A stretch of DNA of 64,000 nt from NCBI GenBank assembly GCA_030674185.1, contig CM060307.1, forward strand, positions 59,649,981-59,713,980. The letters run 5' to 3'. The position numbers and the translations under genes were made by a program. The notes under the pieces are model-generated. The model saw only the letters and a program-made list of their open reading frames with translations. It searched no databases and was not told where the DNA came from. Within the stretch, counting starts at the first letter, position 1, and every line of letters begins with the position of its first letter. The stretch is from Monoplex corrugatus (Eukaryota; Mollusca; Gastropoda; Littorinimorpha; Ranellidae). This document shows positions 1-33,830 of the stretch, piece by piece.

Positions 1-540
1 CGTTCATTGGAAGACGACAAGTGTCCTGAGCCGCCTGTGTGCAGGTTTGCGGCTGTAGCTGCCAGTGTATCCTCACCTACTACGTCGTCGCGCCCCCATC
101 GCCACAGGGCTTTACGGTTGAAACTTTCAACTGTGAGTATGAAGCCATGACATGCGCTGAGATTTTGATTAAAGTGTAGATAACTTGCGCAGCATCATCC
201 ACACTCTCTCGTCCAGGATCACCTGGATCCAGTGGCAAGACATGGTCAAGACGGCTGGAGATGATTCTGGGTGCAGGATTTTGCCGGAGACTTGACAGAG
301 TTTGAACAAGAAACCGCCTAACGGGGCTCCGCTCCAAATTTTCTGTAGGGGTTGTTTCCCTTAGCCTTTACTGATCCATCAGCTATCCACAAGGCAGTAG
401 AAACGGATGATATTAGTCTGGCAACTCACCAGTGACCTTTCCGCCATGGGAGACCCTACCAGGAGTACTAGACTCCCGACGGCTTAGCTCAATGGATCAT
501 AGTTGCACGCAAGCTTCTCTACCAACAACAAGGTTTCATC
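1..540. other. No recognised gene
   Basis: I see no domain, repeat or exon that I can support here. The minus strand is open at 80-337 (85 codons) but the product resembles no family I know. A GT donor-like site follows position 56, yet the codons before it do not resemble the SOD-like domain that should precede the first recognised exon at 1679. The stretch should be intron or an upstream exon of that gene, or flank of the LINE fragment that follows. Confidence 0.4.
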
Positions 541-1286
541 CACAGAGAAGCCTTGTGAATATACTAGAAATAGAAAGCAAATGTAAGGGGCTGGAACTAA
601 ACAGCAGGAAGACTGAAGTCAGTGATCAGTAAAAAACATGAAATCCCCTCATGCAAAATAACAGCAAATGGCACAACCTTGACACAGGTTGATAAATTCA
701 AATACCTGGGAACAATCATTTCATCAGACGGCAGATGCACATCAGAAGTAGCCGGCAGAATCGGCCAAGCCAAAACAGCATTCGGGAAGATGACAAGCAT
801 TCTTACCAACAAATGCCTATCAATTAACACCAGGAAGAGAGTTCTTGAATGTTATATAGAACCAATACTGTTGTACAGATGTGAAGCGTGGACAGTCAAC
901 AAACAAAGCCAGAACAAGATTGAGGCAGCCGAGATGTGATTTCTAAGAACAATGTTGAGAGTTCCATGGACAGCAAAGAAAACAAACGAGACAGTCGTGA
1001 TGGAGGCAGACACAAGTAGATCACTCATAAGGAAGATTAAGAAAAGACAGGCAACATTTATAGGCCATTTTATGAGGAAGGGGGATTTGGAGCACCTGGT
1101 CACAACAGGAAAGCTGGAGGGAAAGAGAGCACCGGGTAGACCCAGGGAGAAAATGCTGGACGGACTTGCAGAGTGGCTGGGGACGAGGGGGTGGGAGAGA
1201 CGCTAGGGGCAACGAGAGATAGAGACAGATGGAAGTCCATGATCGCCAACGCCATGCGGCAGGGCACCTGATGATGACGATGATCC
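541..1286 (+). mobile_element. RTE-like LINE, reverse transcriptase C-terminal fragment, broken
   Basis: This is the 3' end of a non-LTR retrotransposon polymerase. The reading begins around 550 with a segment like the RT region after the YADD box, shifts frame near 632, then runs through FKYLGTIIS and the region ending in EAWTVNK. A TGA at 937-939 replaces the expected TGG tryptophan before FLRTMLRVPWTAKKTNE, and the frame continues unchanged to 1206. A further shift in the G run near 1190 leads to the terminal block RDRWKSMIANAMRQGT, stop at 1269-1271. A short GATGAT-type tail follows, as is common for RTE-like elements. The endonuclease and RT core are missing, so it is a dead 5'-truncated copy. 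A related fragment lies at 44335-45133. Clade assignment is by resemblance only. Confidence 0.8.
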
Positions 1287-1678
1287 TCTCTCTCTCTCTC
1301 CCTCCCCCTCCCCCCTCCCCCTCATGTCTTACACATTTACTGTCTGTGTTAATTGTTAACAGCACTAATGAATAATTATGTCATGAAAATATACAGTACT
1401 GTTATTCTTTTTGCGTGTCTTTTACTTCGTTGTTTGTAATATCGTGAAAATATACAATATAAAATATTACAATATTGCTTTGTTGTGTATAAACGTGGGT
1501 GCCTGTTCTGTCTTTCATTGTCATTGTTCATTAGTTTTGATCTTCATGAAAACGAGGAGGAAAAGGTCTACGTTATTTGATTAAAACATGCGAATAATAG
1601 CTGACATCTCACCACTATTTTCCGTATTACCTTTGGTAAACATCTGCTTCAGTTTGATGCTCTTTTTTTTCCGTATAG

Positions 1679-23549
<21,871 letters not shown>

Positions 23550-23754
23550 TGACATTACCTCTCAACATGAAATGCGCTCTTCCAGGCCTGGCTGTGCTTC
23601 CTCAAGGACACTATGCACAGCGCGGTGACTGCACACGTGTGAATGAAGGATCAGTAACACGAGGCCATAAGTCAGCGTGAAAGATATCCACACCTACACT
23701 GTCACCAGACTCTACATGTAATACGAACAGCAGGCAGACAAGCACATCAACACC

Positions 23755-23960
23755 GTGCACACACACACACACACGCCCGCCCGCGCTCGTGCGTACACAC
23801 ACACACACACACACGCACACGCACACACACACACACACACACACATACACGCGCACACACACGCGCACACACACACGCACACACACACACACACACACAC
23901 ATAAACACACACACTCACACATACACGCGCGCGCACACACACACACACATATATAAACAC

Positions 23961-24009
<49 letters not shown>

Positions 24010-24010
24010 A
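23755..24010. repeat. CA/CG microsatellite downstream of the SOD-repeat stop
   Basis: About 255 bp of interrupted CA with CG steps, 206 bp after the stop codon; it may lie in the 3' UTR. Confidence 0.95.
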
Positions 24011-24490
24011 CGAATTAAATGGCGTCATATTAGTTTTTTTCTGTGACAACGACAGATCTTTTTCTGACGTTCTCAAGGTTTCAAGATAGATTGATACAAA
24101 CTGCTTGTGTAAATCTGCGCTCTTTGTCGTTTTTAAAGTAATATTCATCCAAATACATATATTGTCAATGTGCTGTGCTGGAACAAGATGAATTGAAAGC
24201 GCTTTTGGAAGATCCTGTGGAGTACGGATTGTTCTGTTGATTACAAAAGACAGATAATCATGCATGTGTCCAGATATACCAACATATTTCAGCTTGTAGA
24301 GTAAACGTTTATGCAAAACTTGATCATAAGCTTTTTTCACGTCAAAGAAAGTAGCTAAATACTTTTTTTCTGCAGGAAAATATTGTTTGATTTTGAGTTA
24401 TAAGTAGAACTAAGTATTCATCTGTATACCTCCTTGTCTGAAATATGTCTGGTTTACCAGAGTGACTATTCATTTCACAGTAATTTGTAA
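24010..24490 (-). mobile_element. I/Nimb-like LINE, reverse transcriptase fragment
   Basis: On the minus strand the reading from about 24490 down gives a TDEYLVLLI segment, then VKKAYDQVLHKRLLYKLKYV, the RT motif A region, then a gap that removes the GIPQGS motif, then a remnant of the motif C region (CIWMNITLK) and [13 protein letters not shown]. It parallels TKAYDQVWHSRLLFKLKSI of the LINE at 45780-49187. Truncated at both ends, with an internal deletion and frameshifts. Confidence 0.75.
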
Positions 24491-24584
24491 TTTTGTTCAA
24501 GACTAATCTTTACATCAGTTTGCTTCAGGTAACTGAAGTAACTTACCTATTTTCAGATAACTTACCTATTTTCAGATTGCTCAC

Positions 24585-24601
24585 ACACACACATGCACAC
24601 G

Positions 24602-24652
<51 letters not shown>

Positions 24653-24655
24653 AAA

Positions 24656-24720
<65 letters not shown>

Positions 24721-24742
24721 TCACATCACATAAAATGTGCGC
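24585..24742. repeat. CA microsatellite
   Basis: CA array with CACC and AAAAC interruptions. Confidence 0.95.
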
Positions 24743-25259
24743 ATTTATCACACTGTAGATTGTTTTCCTAAGTCTCTGTGATCAGTTTCTGATGTCTTAT
24801 GGATTGTTTGAAGTCCGGGGTTTTATAGCTTGTTACTTGTTAATGAGCACAGCAATAGTCCAACACCCCCCTTCCCCTTCACATGCTCCCAGTTCTTTAT
24901 AACTGTGTAATTCGTGTGAAAACCACTTTTCATGTTTTCCACCTTGTTTTCTTTGCATTTGTGTATATGTATACCTATGCATTTGTATATACCTAAGTGT
25001 TTTTCATTTACTTTTTGGGGAAAAGGTAAACAGACTGGTTGCAAGAGAAGTATGTGTGTGAGAGAGAGAAAACGAACTGCTTCAGCGGGGATTTTTTTGT
25101 TGTTGTTGTTGTTTTTTTTGTTTTTTTGTTTTTGCTTTTTAGATAAGGATATTTACCATATTAAGTCCCTTTGTCTAAATTGTCCTAAAGGTAGTATCTG
25201 ACATGGACACAACACACACGCGCACGCATACACAGCACAGAGTAAGAAACATTTGCCGC

Positions 25260-25330
25260 TATGCCATATAATATATATGTATGTATGTAGGCCTACACAT
25301 ATATACACACACACACACATATATACACAT

Positions 25331-25396
<66 letters not shown>

Positions 25397-25530
25397 TATA
25401 TATAGTACATATATATTTATATATATGTATATATATTATATATACTGTATATATATATATACATATACACACATATATACATATACATACATACAGACAC
25501 ACGCATATATAATTATGTATATATAAGCAC
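25260..25530. repeat. TA/CA compound microsatellite
   Basis: About 270 bp of TATATA and CATACA units. The region 24743-26400 otherwise holds no recognised gene. Confidence 0.9.
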
Positions 25531-25794
25531 ACTCACGCGTAGGCGCATAGTTCGGTGTCTTTTAATTAGTAGAGCTTGAACCAAAGTTCATGTGATCGTG
25601 GTTTCTGTGGGGTGGGAAGATAGGGAGGGGGAAGTGAGTTGTTCTGTCCCTAGGATTTGATGGATACGTTGTTTGAAATGTATCGTGAAAGAAAATCATT
25701 TTTTGGCATTGGTTCTGTCGGTGCATTTGTGTGTGTGTGTGTGTGTGTGTACGCTGCAGGCGTATAGTGACTGTGTATGGTGTGTGTGTGTTTG

Positions 25795-25975
25795 TGGATC
25801 AGTCGCCCGGTAGATAAAACGCCTGTCTGGTAGGCGGGAGAAGCAAGAGGCATGTAATTTGAATCATGGTTGGACAGATTTTTCTTTCCAGCCTCCATAT
25901 CCCTCGCCCAACACCTCGTTGGTCTTTGAGTGGTGATCTGAGCATTTGTCTCTCAGATGTGGTAACAAACGCATG
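25795..25975 (+). mobile_element. Possible tRNA-derived SINE
   Basis: CCCGGTAGATAAAACGCC and, about 40 bp on, AATTTGAATCATGG resemble A- and B-box spacing of a tRNA head. Weak; no second copy identified. Confidence 0.35.
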
Positions 25976-26064
25976 CATTTAACCGCACATACAAGAATCC
26001 AGCGCAACCAAAAGGCACGTTCCCGGCAAAATTCCGTTGAAAATTAACCCTGATGGATAAGAAC

Positions 26065-26200
26065 AATAATACACACATTTACAGGGAAAAAAAGGGACAC
26101 GCATGGCGCTGTACTGTGGTTGTGTGCTTTCCTCTCGGAGAGCAATCTGCATTTCACGCTGGGGAAAAAATTGTGATAACAAGAAGCAAACAAAAACAAA
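26065..26200 (+). repeat. Dispersed repeat with GGTGGCGCC, copy 2
   Basis: CATGGCGCTGTACTGTGG, TGCTTTCCTCTCGGAGAG and an A-rich tail parallel 16045-16150. Confidence 0.55.
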
Positions 26201-26409
26201 GGTATCCATTTCAATCCAGAATGTTAGCGTGAATAGTTGTGTGTGAATGCAACGTAAAGATATGCACCTGCTGTAATCAGTTGTGATAGTTCCAATTATA
26301 ATGATGCATATCATTTGTTTTCTTTCTTTATATATAACTAACATTTAGTCAGTGCTGCAACAAGCATCGTTTAATTCTCTGTACATTATTGTCTGTAATA
26401 TTGTGGTTA

Positions 26410-26471
26410 TTAACCCCTTCACTCCCTTACCAACGAAACTGGTAGGTGGGGTGAGGGAGTGAAGGAGTTAA
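26410..26471. mobile_element. 62-bp TTAA-flanked hairpin MITE
   Basis: TTAACCCCTTCACTCCC at the left and GGGAGTGAAGGAGTTAA at the right are near-perfect inverted repeats around a short centre with CTGGTAGG. TTAA at both borders. The cleanest member of the family seen here. Confidence 0.75.
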
Positions 26472-26782
26472 ATTCTGTTACGACGATTGTGCTTGAAATT
26501 GAATGAGACTAGTTATTCATAGTTGTCAGTTTTGTGTAGATAGTGAAGATGTGTGTCATTATGCCAGATGAGAGGAGGTAATAGTGGTTAATAGTCAGTT
26601 ATAGCTATTTTTGCACATTCATATTACTTGCTGAAGCTGGGCTGCTGCAGTGATTAAGGCGTTATTGTCATAGATGGATAATGCAGATTGATAACAAGAG
26701 TGCGAATAATTTTATGAGCATGTTGGTGTTTTGCAACACATGCAGCATTGTCTGTTTTCATGATGGTATATATGTAACTTTC

Positions 26783-27035
26783 TTCTTTTTTTATGAAGGA
26801 ATATGTGTAGCGATACCTTCTTTTTCATTTATGAAGGAATGTGTGTAGAATTATCTTCTCTTTCCTTTTTAAAGGAATACGTGTTGAATTATCTTTTTTT
26901 CCTTTGTGAAGGAATATGTGTAACATTATTTTCTTCTGCTTCTTTTACGAAAGAATATGCGTGAAATTATCTTCTTCAACTTCTTTTGTGAAGGAATATT
27001 TGTTGATTTATCTTTGTCTACTTCTTTTTTAAAGC
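26783..27035. repeat. Short tandem array TTATGAAGGAATATGTGTAG, copy A
   Basis: About seven imperfect units of 35-41 bp. The counterpart array in copy B is at 37160-37535. An AAATAAAGC stretch conserved between copies follows it (27106-27114), possibly an old poly(A) signal of an upstream transcript, which I cannot confirm. Confidence 0.8.
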
Positions 27036-27630
27036 AATTTTTTTTTTTTGCTTTGATAACTGGGTTTGCTAAGTGCATATAAAGTGGATTATTTGCACGG
27101 AAATAAAGCGTTAAACATCTGCTTTGTGTGAATTTATTTCTTCAGAAATAGTAGGCTAGAAAAAGCAATTGAGAACAAAATAAGTATATTATAAATTAGA
27201 AGGCACCAGTCATATTGTCATTTTTTAAATGTTTGGTATTTTTCAACGCGAGTTTTCGTGTGTGTTTGTCACAGATGAGTGTATGTATGTGCTCGCCTGG
27301 ATGTGTGTGAGTAGAACCTATTTATTTCTATAAAAGCAATGGGCCGGTGGTTTTAGAAGAGGACACACATGCACGTACACATACACACAACTTAGTCAAG
27401 CCATACCAAGTTTCCAGTACATGCATAAACTTTGCAAACACGTTTATCGTATAAAAAATTATGTCTCAAACATTTTACAGTCACATGCAAACGATATACG
27501 AGTGTATCAACGTGCATTTCATTTGTTTGTTACAACTTACAGCTCGGAAATTCTTCGTAAAACACGCTAACATTTATGCTCATTGTAATTCAAATGAATA
27601 ATAGATCAGATCAAATCCTCTGGTCACTAC

Positions 27631-27807
27631 TGCACAGTGGATCTTAGATTGTAAGCTCAGGTAAGTTTGCTCTGGGCCTAAGCAAACTTAAGATGAGCTT
27701 TACGCGTATACACTTAGAAGGTAAGGAAGCCTATGCTTATCGATTTCCTCCCTTTAAGAAAGTGTTTACCGATAAGCACACTTAGAGAACCTAAGATCCG
27801 CTGTGCA
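27631..27807. mobile_element. MITE with 17-bp terminal inverted repeats
   Basis: Left end TGCACAGTGGATCTTAG (27631-27647); right end is its reverse complement CTAAGATCCGCTGTGCA (27791-27807), one mismatch in 17. A second right end of the same sequence is at 28928-28944, beyond an RT fragment. An empty position in copy B at about 38190-38260 supports later insertion. Confidence 0.65.
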
Positions 27808-28104
27808 ATCGTGCTTTTTGTAAAGATCCACCCCTAAACAGCTGAGAAATCTTGCAGACAGCTGTAGTAAGAAACTCTAGGGAGAGCCGCACAACAGAAG
27901 GTCCTCAGACAAGAAATCCCCGTCAAGCAAGTGTTTCGGCCCTTAACTCCTGATACTCTAAGGGGGCCGGGCCACATCTAGGTCATCACTCCTGGATGCT
28001 GCCACCAGTTGTTTTTTTTAGACCATTGTCCTATTCCTGGAATCAAACCCGCGCATCCCAGTCAGGCGTCTCGAGGCCAAGTCACCCTTGCGATGGATAT
28101 CTCA

Positions 28105-28870
28105 ACCATTTAGCTATCGGTCACCAGCAACACATAGGGGAGTTTTAAGCCTTATGAAGTTCACTTTTGTTCCTGCTGGTCCAGACCCAGCTGGAACTCT
28201 TTTCTGCTGCTTCTGTCTTAATCTTAAGGGCTCTAGTTCTCTCTCAGTAATCGAAAGCTGTTTCATGAGGTTATAGGCTGATGTGCCTGTCAACTCCTTG
28301 GCTCCAACCTCTATGGCGAGGACATCGGCTTGAAAACCAGATGTCCCCAAACTGCTGACTAGGCTGGCATACTTTTCAGTCTTGTAGATATGGACATCCT
28401 CCATTCTACATTTACACTTTACAGTGAGCTCGATCAGGATAATTTGTGTTTAATGAATGGGGGTGGAGAAGTATGTCCTGTCTCATGCCACTCTTGCTGA
28501 TGATTTGTGGAATTTTTTTTTTTTCATTTTGAAGTCATGCTGTGCACACCCAGTCGTCCACTCGATCCAGCAGACCTCGGCTTCATGCTCTGGGTGTCAC
28601 ATCTATTCCAGGCCAGAGTTTGTTGTCTCCTGCCTTTTGGATATGATACATCTCGAGAGCCAGTTGAATCATGTACAGGACTGACCCACACGCATTCGCC
28701 AGATCGAGCCACGCCACGTCGAGGTAATTCTTCTCCGTTTTAGTTCTTTGAATTGCTTCCCAAATCATCGTGGCGTGCTTCACACAGCGAGACATTCCTG
28801 GAATGCCTCTTTTTTGGACTGACAGGTCCCGGTATTCGTTTCCCGTAAAGTATTAGTCAGCCTGGCTGCC
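28105..28870 (-). mobile_element. LINE reverse transcriptase fragment
   Basis: Minus strand: a block with VQKRGIPGMSRCVKHATMIW followed by TEKNYLDVAWLDLANACGSV (RT motif A region), a deletion, then the C-terminal block beginning MEDVHIYKTEKYASLVSSLG with DVLAIEVGAK. Both blocks resemble one LINE family of aquatic animals; I cannot name the clade. Catalytic YxDD is missing. It lies between two direct copies of an 85-90 bp sequence (27777-27860 and 28914-29000). Confidence 0.7.
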
Positions 28871-30412
28871 ATGTCGGAAGATCTTCCCTCCGACGTTCAG
28901 AAGTGATATAGGCACACTTAGGAAGCCCTAAGATCCGCTGTGCAATCTTGCTTTTTGCAAAGATCCACCTACAATCAGCTGAGAAATCTTGCAGACATAT
29001 TTTCCCCACAGGCATGAAATGTGCATGCATTGACACACAACATAACACGCACACACACCAACAACATGCCGGTTACACGCACACGTAAATAACGAGCGTG
29101 TACGTACAGTCATAAATGTACGTAACGATAGACATTTGATATACTGCACACAGAGCATGCCACCAAACTACCGCGTGGTAGACGACTAGTCCGTATCTGT
29201 GATAAATCAGAAGTGAGACTTGTCATTGTGTGTCTAAAATGAACAGAACTAGAAACACGACAGTGTCATTAAAGACCTTTAGATTACACTTCACGAATCC
29301 AATACGGGCCAGATACGTAACGTACCGACTACGTATCGCATTTTCTCGCGCGATTTTATCGATACGTAGCGCTTCGATAGGGACGTGACCACGTAGCAAA
29401 ACCAAAGTATACGTGCTCTCGCCCATATCTGTTTTTCTGCTGCGGAACTGAATTTTCAAGGTAAGTGATGGTTTGGTTGTGCCTTCTTTCGATCTTGTTG
29501 CGCATGTGTTACGTCACTGAAGTCGAAGAAATTGGTGTATAGATCCACTGAAGAGACCACCTATCAGCAGGCAAAATCCCAGAGGCTGGTATTCACGTAT
29601 TTTCAGGCGACCTGGATAGAACTGAGAACGAGATTTGATATCTCAGCCCCGGTTCGGCTGCAATTTAACTTTTAAAAGCTAATTTATGACTGCAAATCAT
29701 TAAAAACGTCATGACTGATGTAATTTATAATTGTCTTGATTACTTGGCGTCAAATGTTTTAAACGAAAAAGACATGAGATTTTTTGAGAAAAAATGACTT
29801 CACCAAGCGTTATCCTTGACATGGTCGCACTACGCCGGTCAGTCAGGTCTCTCATCCAAACCACACAGGCCTACACACAGGCCTTGCTTTAGGGAGCAAG
29901 ATTGAAATGTGTCTAGACATTACCTAGTTTTGTATTGTTTTGTGTTGATTCTGCATGGCATAAACATGGTAGCCTTATGTACTTTTTTTTCGTTTCATCG
30001 TTTACGTTCATTAAAGACGGCAGCTGAAGGAGCAAAAAAGAAAAAAATTTACTTCCTTCCAAAGATGGATAATGCGTTATTGCTCTAAGTTCTACAACGC
30101 AAGTCATTGTGGAATAAAAACAGATTGGTCTAGGCTCTATACGACTGCAACGTAATAGTGTGTGTTACATCAGTTTGACGATTGGGGCCATAATGATGAC
30201 AAAGTTCGTGGGCTCAGCTTCAGAACATATGTACCCATATTGTAGATCTGCTCATTGTCTAAACTGATATAGTGATAATACAACAGGGTCATAAATGCAC
30301 AATGTATGACTTAGGTTTTTCAGATGCACAACTCATAGATATGGATGTGCAGAGAACACGCAAGACGTTTCTTATCTACACTGTGTTGCATTTGAGAGCC
30401 GCTGTAGGTTAG

Positions 30413-30610
30413 ATGGGAAAAAAGATCGTAACAGATCCAGGCACTATGTTGCATGTTCATACAGCTGATGTGCCTATGGTTTTGAAAGCTGCACACTCAT
30501 TTCCTAAAAAAAATAAAGTAATGGATCGCAGGATTCCTACAGGGCCAGTTTGTTTAGATTATGAAGTAAACTGCAGCTACGAAGACAAAAGCCTTCCATT
30601 AGATCAGACT
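30413..30610 (+). other. Unrecognised short open frame inside the TIR element
   Basis: An open frame starts MGKKIVTDPGTMLHV and reads about 65 plausible residues before it enters CT-rich low complexity. It matches no family I know. It could be a remnant of an element-encoded protein or chance. Confidence 0.2.
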
Positions 30611-30954
30611 CTCCCTTTCTCTCTCTGTCTTTCTCTTTATACGAGTATCTCTCTATCCATCTATCTTTCTGCGTCTCTCTCTGTCTCTGTCTCTCTCTCT
30701 CCCTCTTTCTCTCTCTCTTTCTCTTTCTGTCTCCTTATTTCTCTGTTTTCTTCCCCCCTCCCTTTCTTTCTCACTAGCTCTTAATACACCCGTTAGTTTG
30801 TGTGGTCTGTAGTGTCACAACATTTTATATTATGCATTAGGTCGTTTGTAAAGATTTCTATGTGAACTAATGTGTTTACACAGATAAAACGAGATTGCTG
30901 CTACTTACCTCAAAACTCTGCTGCAAGTGTATCGTGAACAAGTTGCACAGAAAG

Positions 30955-31142
30955 TGCTTAGGTTATATCCCTTGCTTCGGGGGACGTAGATCCTTGACAC
31001 GTGTAATCTAAAAGCAATATTCATTTTTACGTACGGGACACGTACGTATCGCGGTACGGATACGTGTTGGGAGACACGTGACGTGTAATCTAAAAAACGG
31101 ATACGTGTTGGGAGATACGTGACGTGTAATCTAAAGGTCTCT
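30955..31142. repeat. Internal second right end of the TIR element
   Basis: Shares with 34042-34223 the order CCCTTGCTT, ACACGTGTAATCTAAA, ACGTACGGGACACGTACGTA and GACGTGTAATCTAAAGGTCT. A GACGTGTAATCTAAA motif also occurs just before it, so the end has been duplicated. Confidence 0.7.
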
Positions 31143-31416
31143 ATTATTGTTATCATCATCATCATCATAATGAATAAATATGTAAACAAATAAAAAGAAA
31201 AATGAAGTAAATTTCTTCCTGTTTTTCAGACATAAGTATTCTCCATGCCAAATGAAGAAATCACACAGCCCAGCTGTATGGTGGTCTACAACCATGGAGT
31301 GCTGGCAAGATTAAATACAAACAGAAGAAGAAAGCAGAAAGACTGATTTTGACATTCAGAAAGATTACAGTGAAGAGAGATAATATAATTTCCAGAAGCT
31401 GGAGGATGCAAACAAT

Positions 31417-31730
31417 CGCCTGAATGTTAGAAAAACATTTACCTTTCATTGTAATTACACTTATCTCAAATGTTGTTGTAAAAGCAGATTTATGCTCAAC
31501 CGGTGCTAAACAGAAGAATGTTAGAAAAAGCACTTATTTATGTTCATTGTACATACACTTATCCCTAATGCTACCGTAAAAGCACATAGCTCTAACAGTA
31601 CCAAATAGAAAAATTTTAGAAAAAGCACTTGTCTTTCATTGTTCTTGCACGTGTCACCACAGTAGAGGTCACCAAATGGAAGAGACATGCCTGAATTCTT
31701 GTACTTCAGGACTGCCAATGATTAATTATT
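31417..31730. repeat. About 95-bp tandem repeats, cluster 1
   Basis: Three units start near GAATGTTAGAAAAAGCACTT at about 31417, 31519 and 31613. Each has a TTACAC/CACTTATC segment and a GTAAAAGCA(C/G)AT segment. The cluster ends in CACCACAGTAGAGGTCACCA. Confidence 0.75.
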
Positions 31731-32229
31731 TGATTTGGAACCAATCGGATGGTTGTATTTGAAACCACAAACCCCCCTGCTGTGGTGGTCGTGATGAATT
31801 GCATCAGCATTTCGTTAGTATGTCAATTAGAATTATGAGGTAAGACCTACTGGCTGGTCAACTTGGTTGTGTGTGAAAGAAAGGGAGGGAGGGAGAGATA
31901 GAGAAAGAAGGGGAGAGGGCAGAGAGAGAGAGAGGCGGGGGGTGATTTAGATTTTATAGTAACAGTATGTTAAATACACCCTAACAGACACACATACATA
32001 ATTATATATCTTCTCTCAGATAACAGACACACACACATATATATCTGCTCTCAGATACATACATATATATGGGCAATCAAATCTGTTTTCCTCTCAAGGG
32101 GCCCAGCAGATAGGCTAAACAAAGTAAGATGAAAGCATCTGGCTTGATAGTTAAAGTAGGAATTGTGGAGTTATTATACCTAATATATATAATGAAAAAA
32201 GTGGCAGTACATTTTAAGTGTTTAAGGAC

Positions 32230-32600
32230 TGGTGTTCTTTGAAAGGATATAATTACACTTATCCCCAATACTGTTGTGAAAGCACATAACTCTAACATAA
32301 CAGTGACAGATAGCAGAATGTTAGAAAAACACATCTTTCATTGTAGTTACATTCATCTCTAATGATGTTGTAAAAGCAGATTTATACTCAACCGGTGGTA
32401 AACAGAAGAATGTTAGAAAAAGCACTTATTTATGTTCATTGTACTTACACTCATCCCTAATGCTATTGTAAAAGTAGATATCTCTAACAGTACCAAATAG
32501 AAGAATGTTAGAAAAAAGCACGTATCTTTCATTATTCTTGCACATGTCACCACAGTAGAGGTCACCAAATGGCATATGCCATAATTCTGCCCATGATACG
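32230..32600. repeat. About 95-bp tandem repeats, cluster 2
   Basis: Units start near 32318, 32410 and 32505, and the cluster again ends in CACCACAGTAGAGGTCACCA, so the two clusters are duplicates of each other about 0.8 kb apart. Confidence 0.75.
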
Positions 32601-32734
32601 CTCCTAACCCCCAACCTTGTCTCCCCCCACCCTTTCCCATTTTCCATGCACACACACACACGTACCGGTACAAAGGAAACACACCATTATGAAGTTAAAA
32701 AAAAAAAAAAAAAAAAGGATAGGTACGGTAATCA

Positions 32735-32965
32735 AGCAGGTAAATGTCAGACTTGTAATAAGAATGTCTGGGTTTGGTCCCTTCTGAGTGCCTCCTGCCT
32801 GGTGAAAAAGGGTGGAGAATTTGTTATGTTCTCTGCTCAGCATGTGTGCAGACCTACCAGTGTCTGAAACCCCTTTGTGTGCATGCTCATGCAGAAAATC
32901 AAATATGCACTATAAAGATCTTGTAAGTCATGTCTTGTGTGTTTGGTGGCTTATGGAAGCTTGGC
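32735..32965 (+). mobile_element. tRNA-derived SINE
   Basis: Head with AAGCAGGTAAATGTCAGACT and B-box-like CTGGGTTTGGTCCC, followed by a body with CATGCAGAAAATCAAATATG and ATAAAGATCTTGTAAGTCA. A related body occurs at about 18105-18160 (GAAATACGTACGGTAAAGAT). Nested in the TIR element. Confidence 0.5.
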
Positions 32966-33738
32966 CCAGCAAGCATATCCACCAAATCAGAGTATGCAGC
33001 CTGCACCAGTATACTGCCTGCACAGTGTGGACAAAACTGCACATATACATATCTGAGAAAATCTGAACGCTATAGAAGGATCATTATTTTTTTCTAAAAA
33101 ATAACACGAACTGAGCAGATCTGTGCCACTAAAAAAAAATAAGCAAAGATCAGGGAAAGGGGAATGGTTGTTTTGTACATGTTACTTTTTTTTTTTTGTG
33201 TGCTAATTACTCGTCTTCATTTTTATGGTAGAAAAACAAAAACATATAAATGTCTCAGAACATATATACTCTTTCAGAATAGTATTCAGAATTCATTTTG
33301 TCACAACAAAGGATTCATATGCCCATATAGTGAATATTTTCGTCACATGAATAGTGTGTTGCAAGTGCATGATTTGTGCGTGGCGGCGGGCGCGTGCGTG
33401 TGTGTTTGTACACAAAGACTGAGTTATTAATTATAGTGCAAAGTATGTACTTAGTTAATTTAATTACAATCTGAATTTGTAAACAATTCCTGTTCTTCCT
33501 TGCTAGCATTGAATATAAGTGCAGAAATATATATCTATATCAACCAAAGGACATAACTCTTGAGAGTCACGTAGGAATTATTTCCCATGTTGTGAAACTT
33601 CTCAAATCTAAACACTGCGCTACCCATTCAGCTAGCATTGAAGCAGATACAAAGCACAAAAACTGTAAGCTCAGAACACTCCTTATGTATATATCTATAT
33701 ATAATCAAACATTTCAGTCATGATCTATTGACACAGAT

Positions 33739-33743
<5 letters not shown>

Positions 33744-33816
<73 letters not shown>

Positions 33817-33830
33817 CACACACACACACA
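33744..33830. repeat. CA microsatellite
   Basis: CA array interrupted by AACAC and CCCCAC. Confidence 0.95.

Noticed and set aside
1..56. Possible end of an upstream SOD-repeat exon before a GT
   Set aside because: The residues in the required phase do not resemble the domain segment that should precede exon 1.
28457..28743. Plus-strand frames over 28457-28743
   Set aside because: Shadows of the minus-strand LINE reverse transcriptase fragment.
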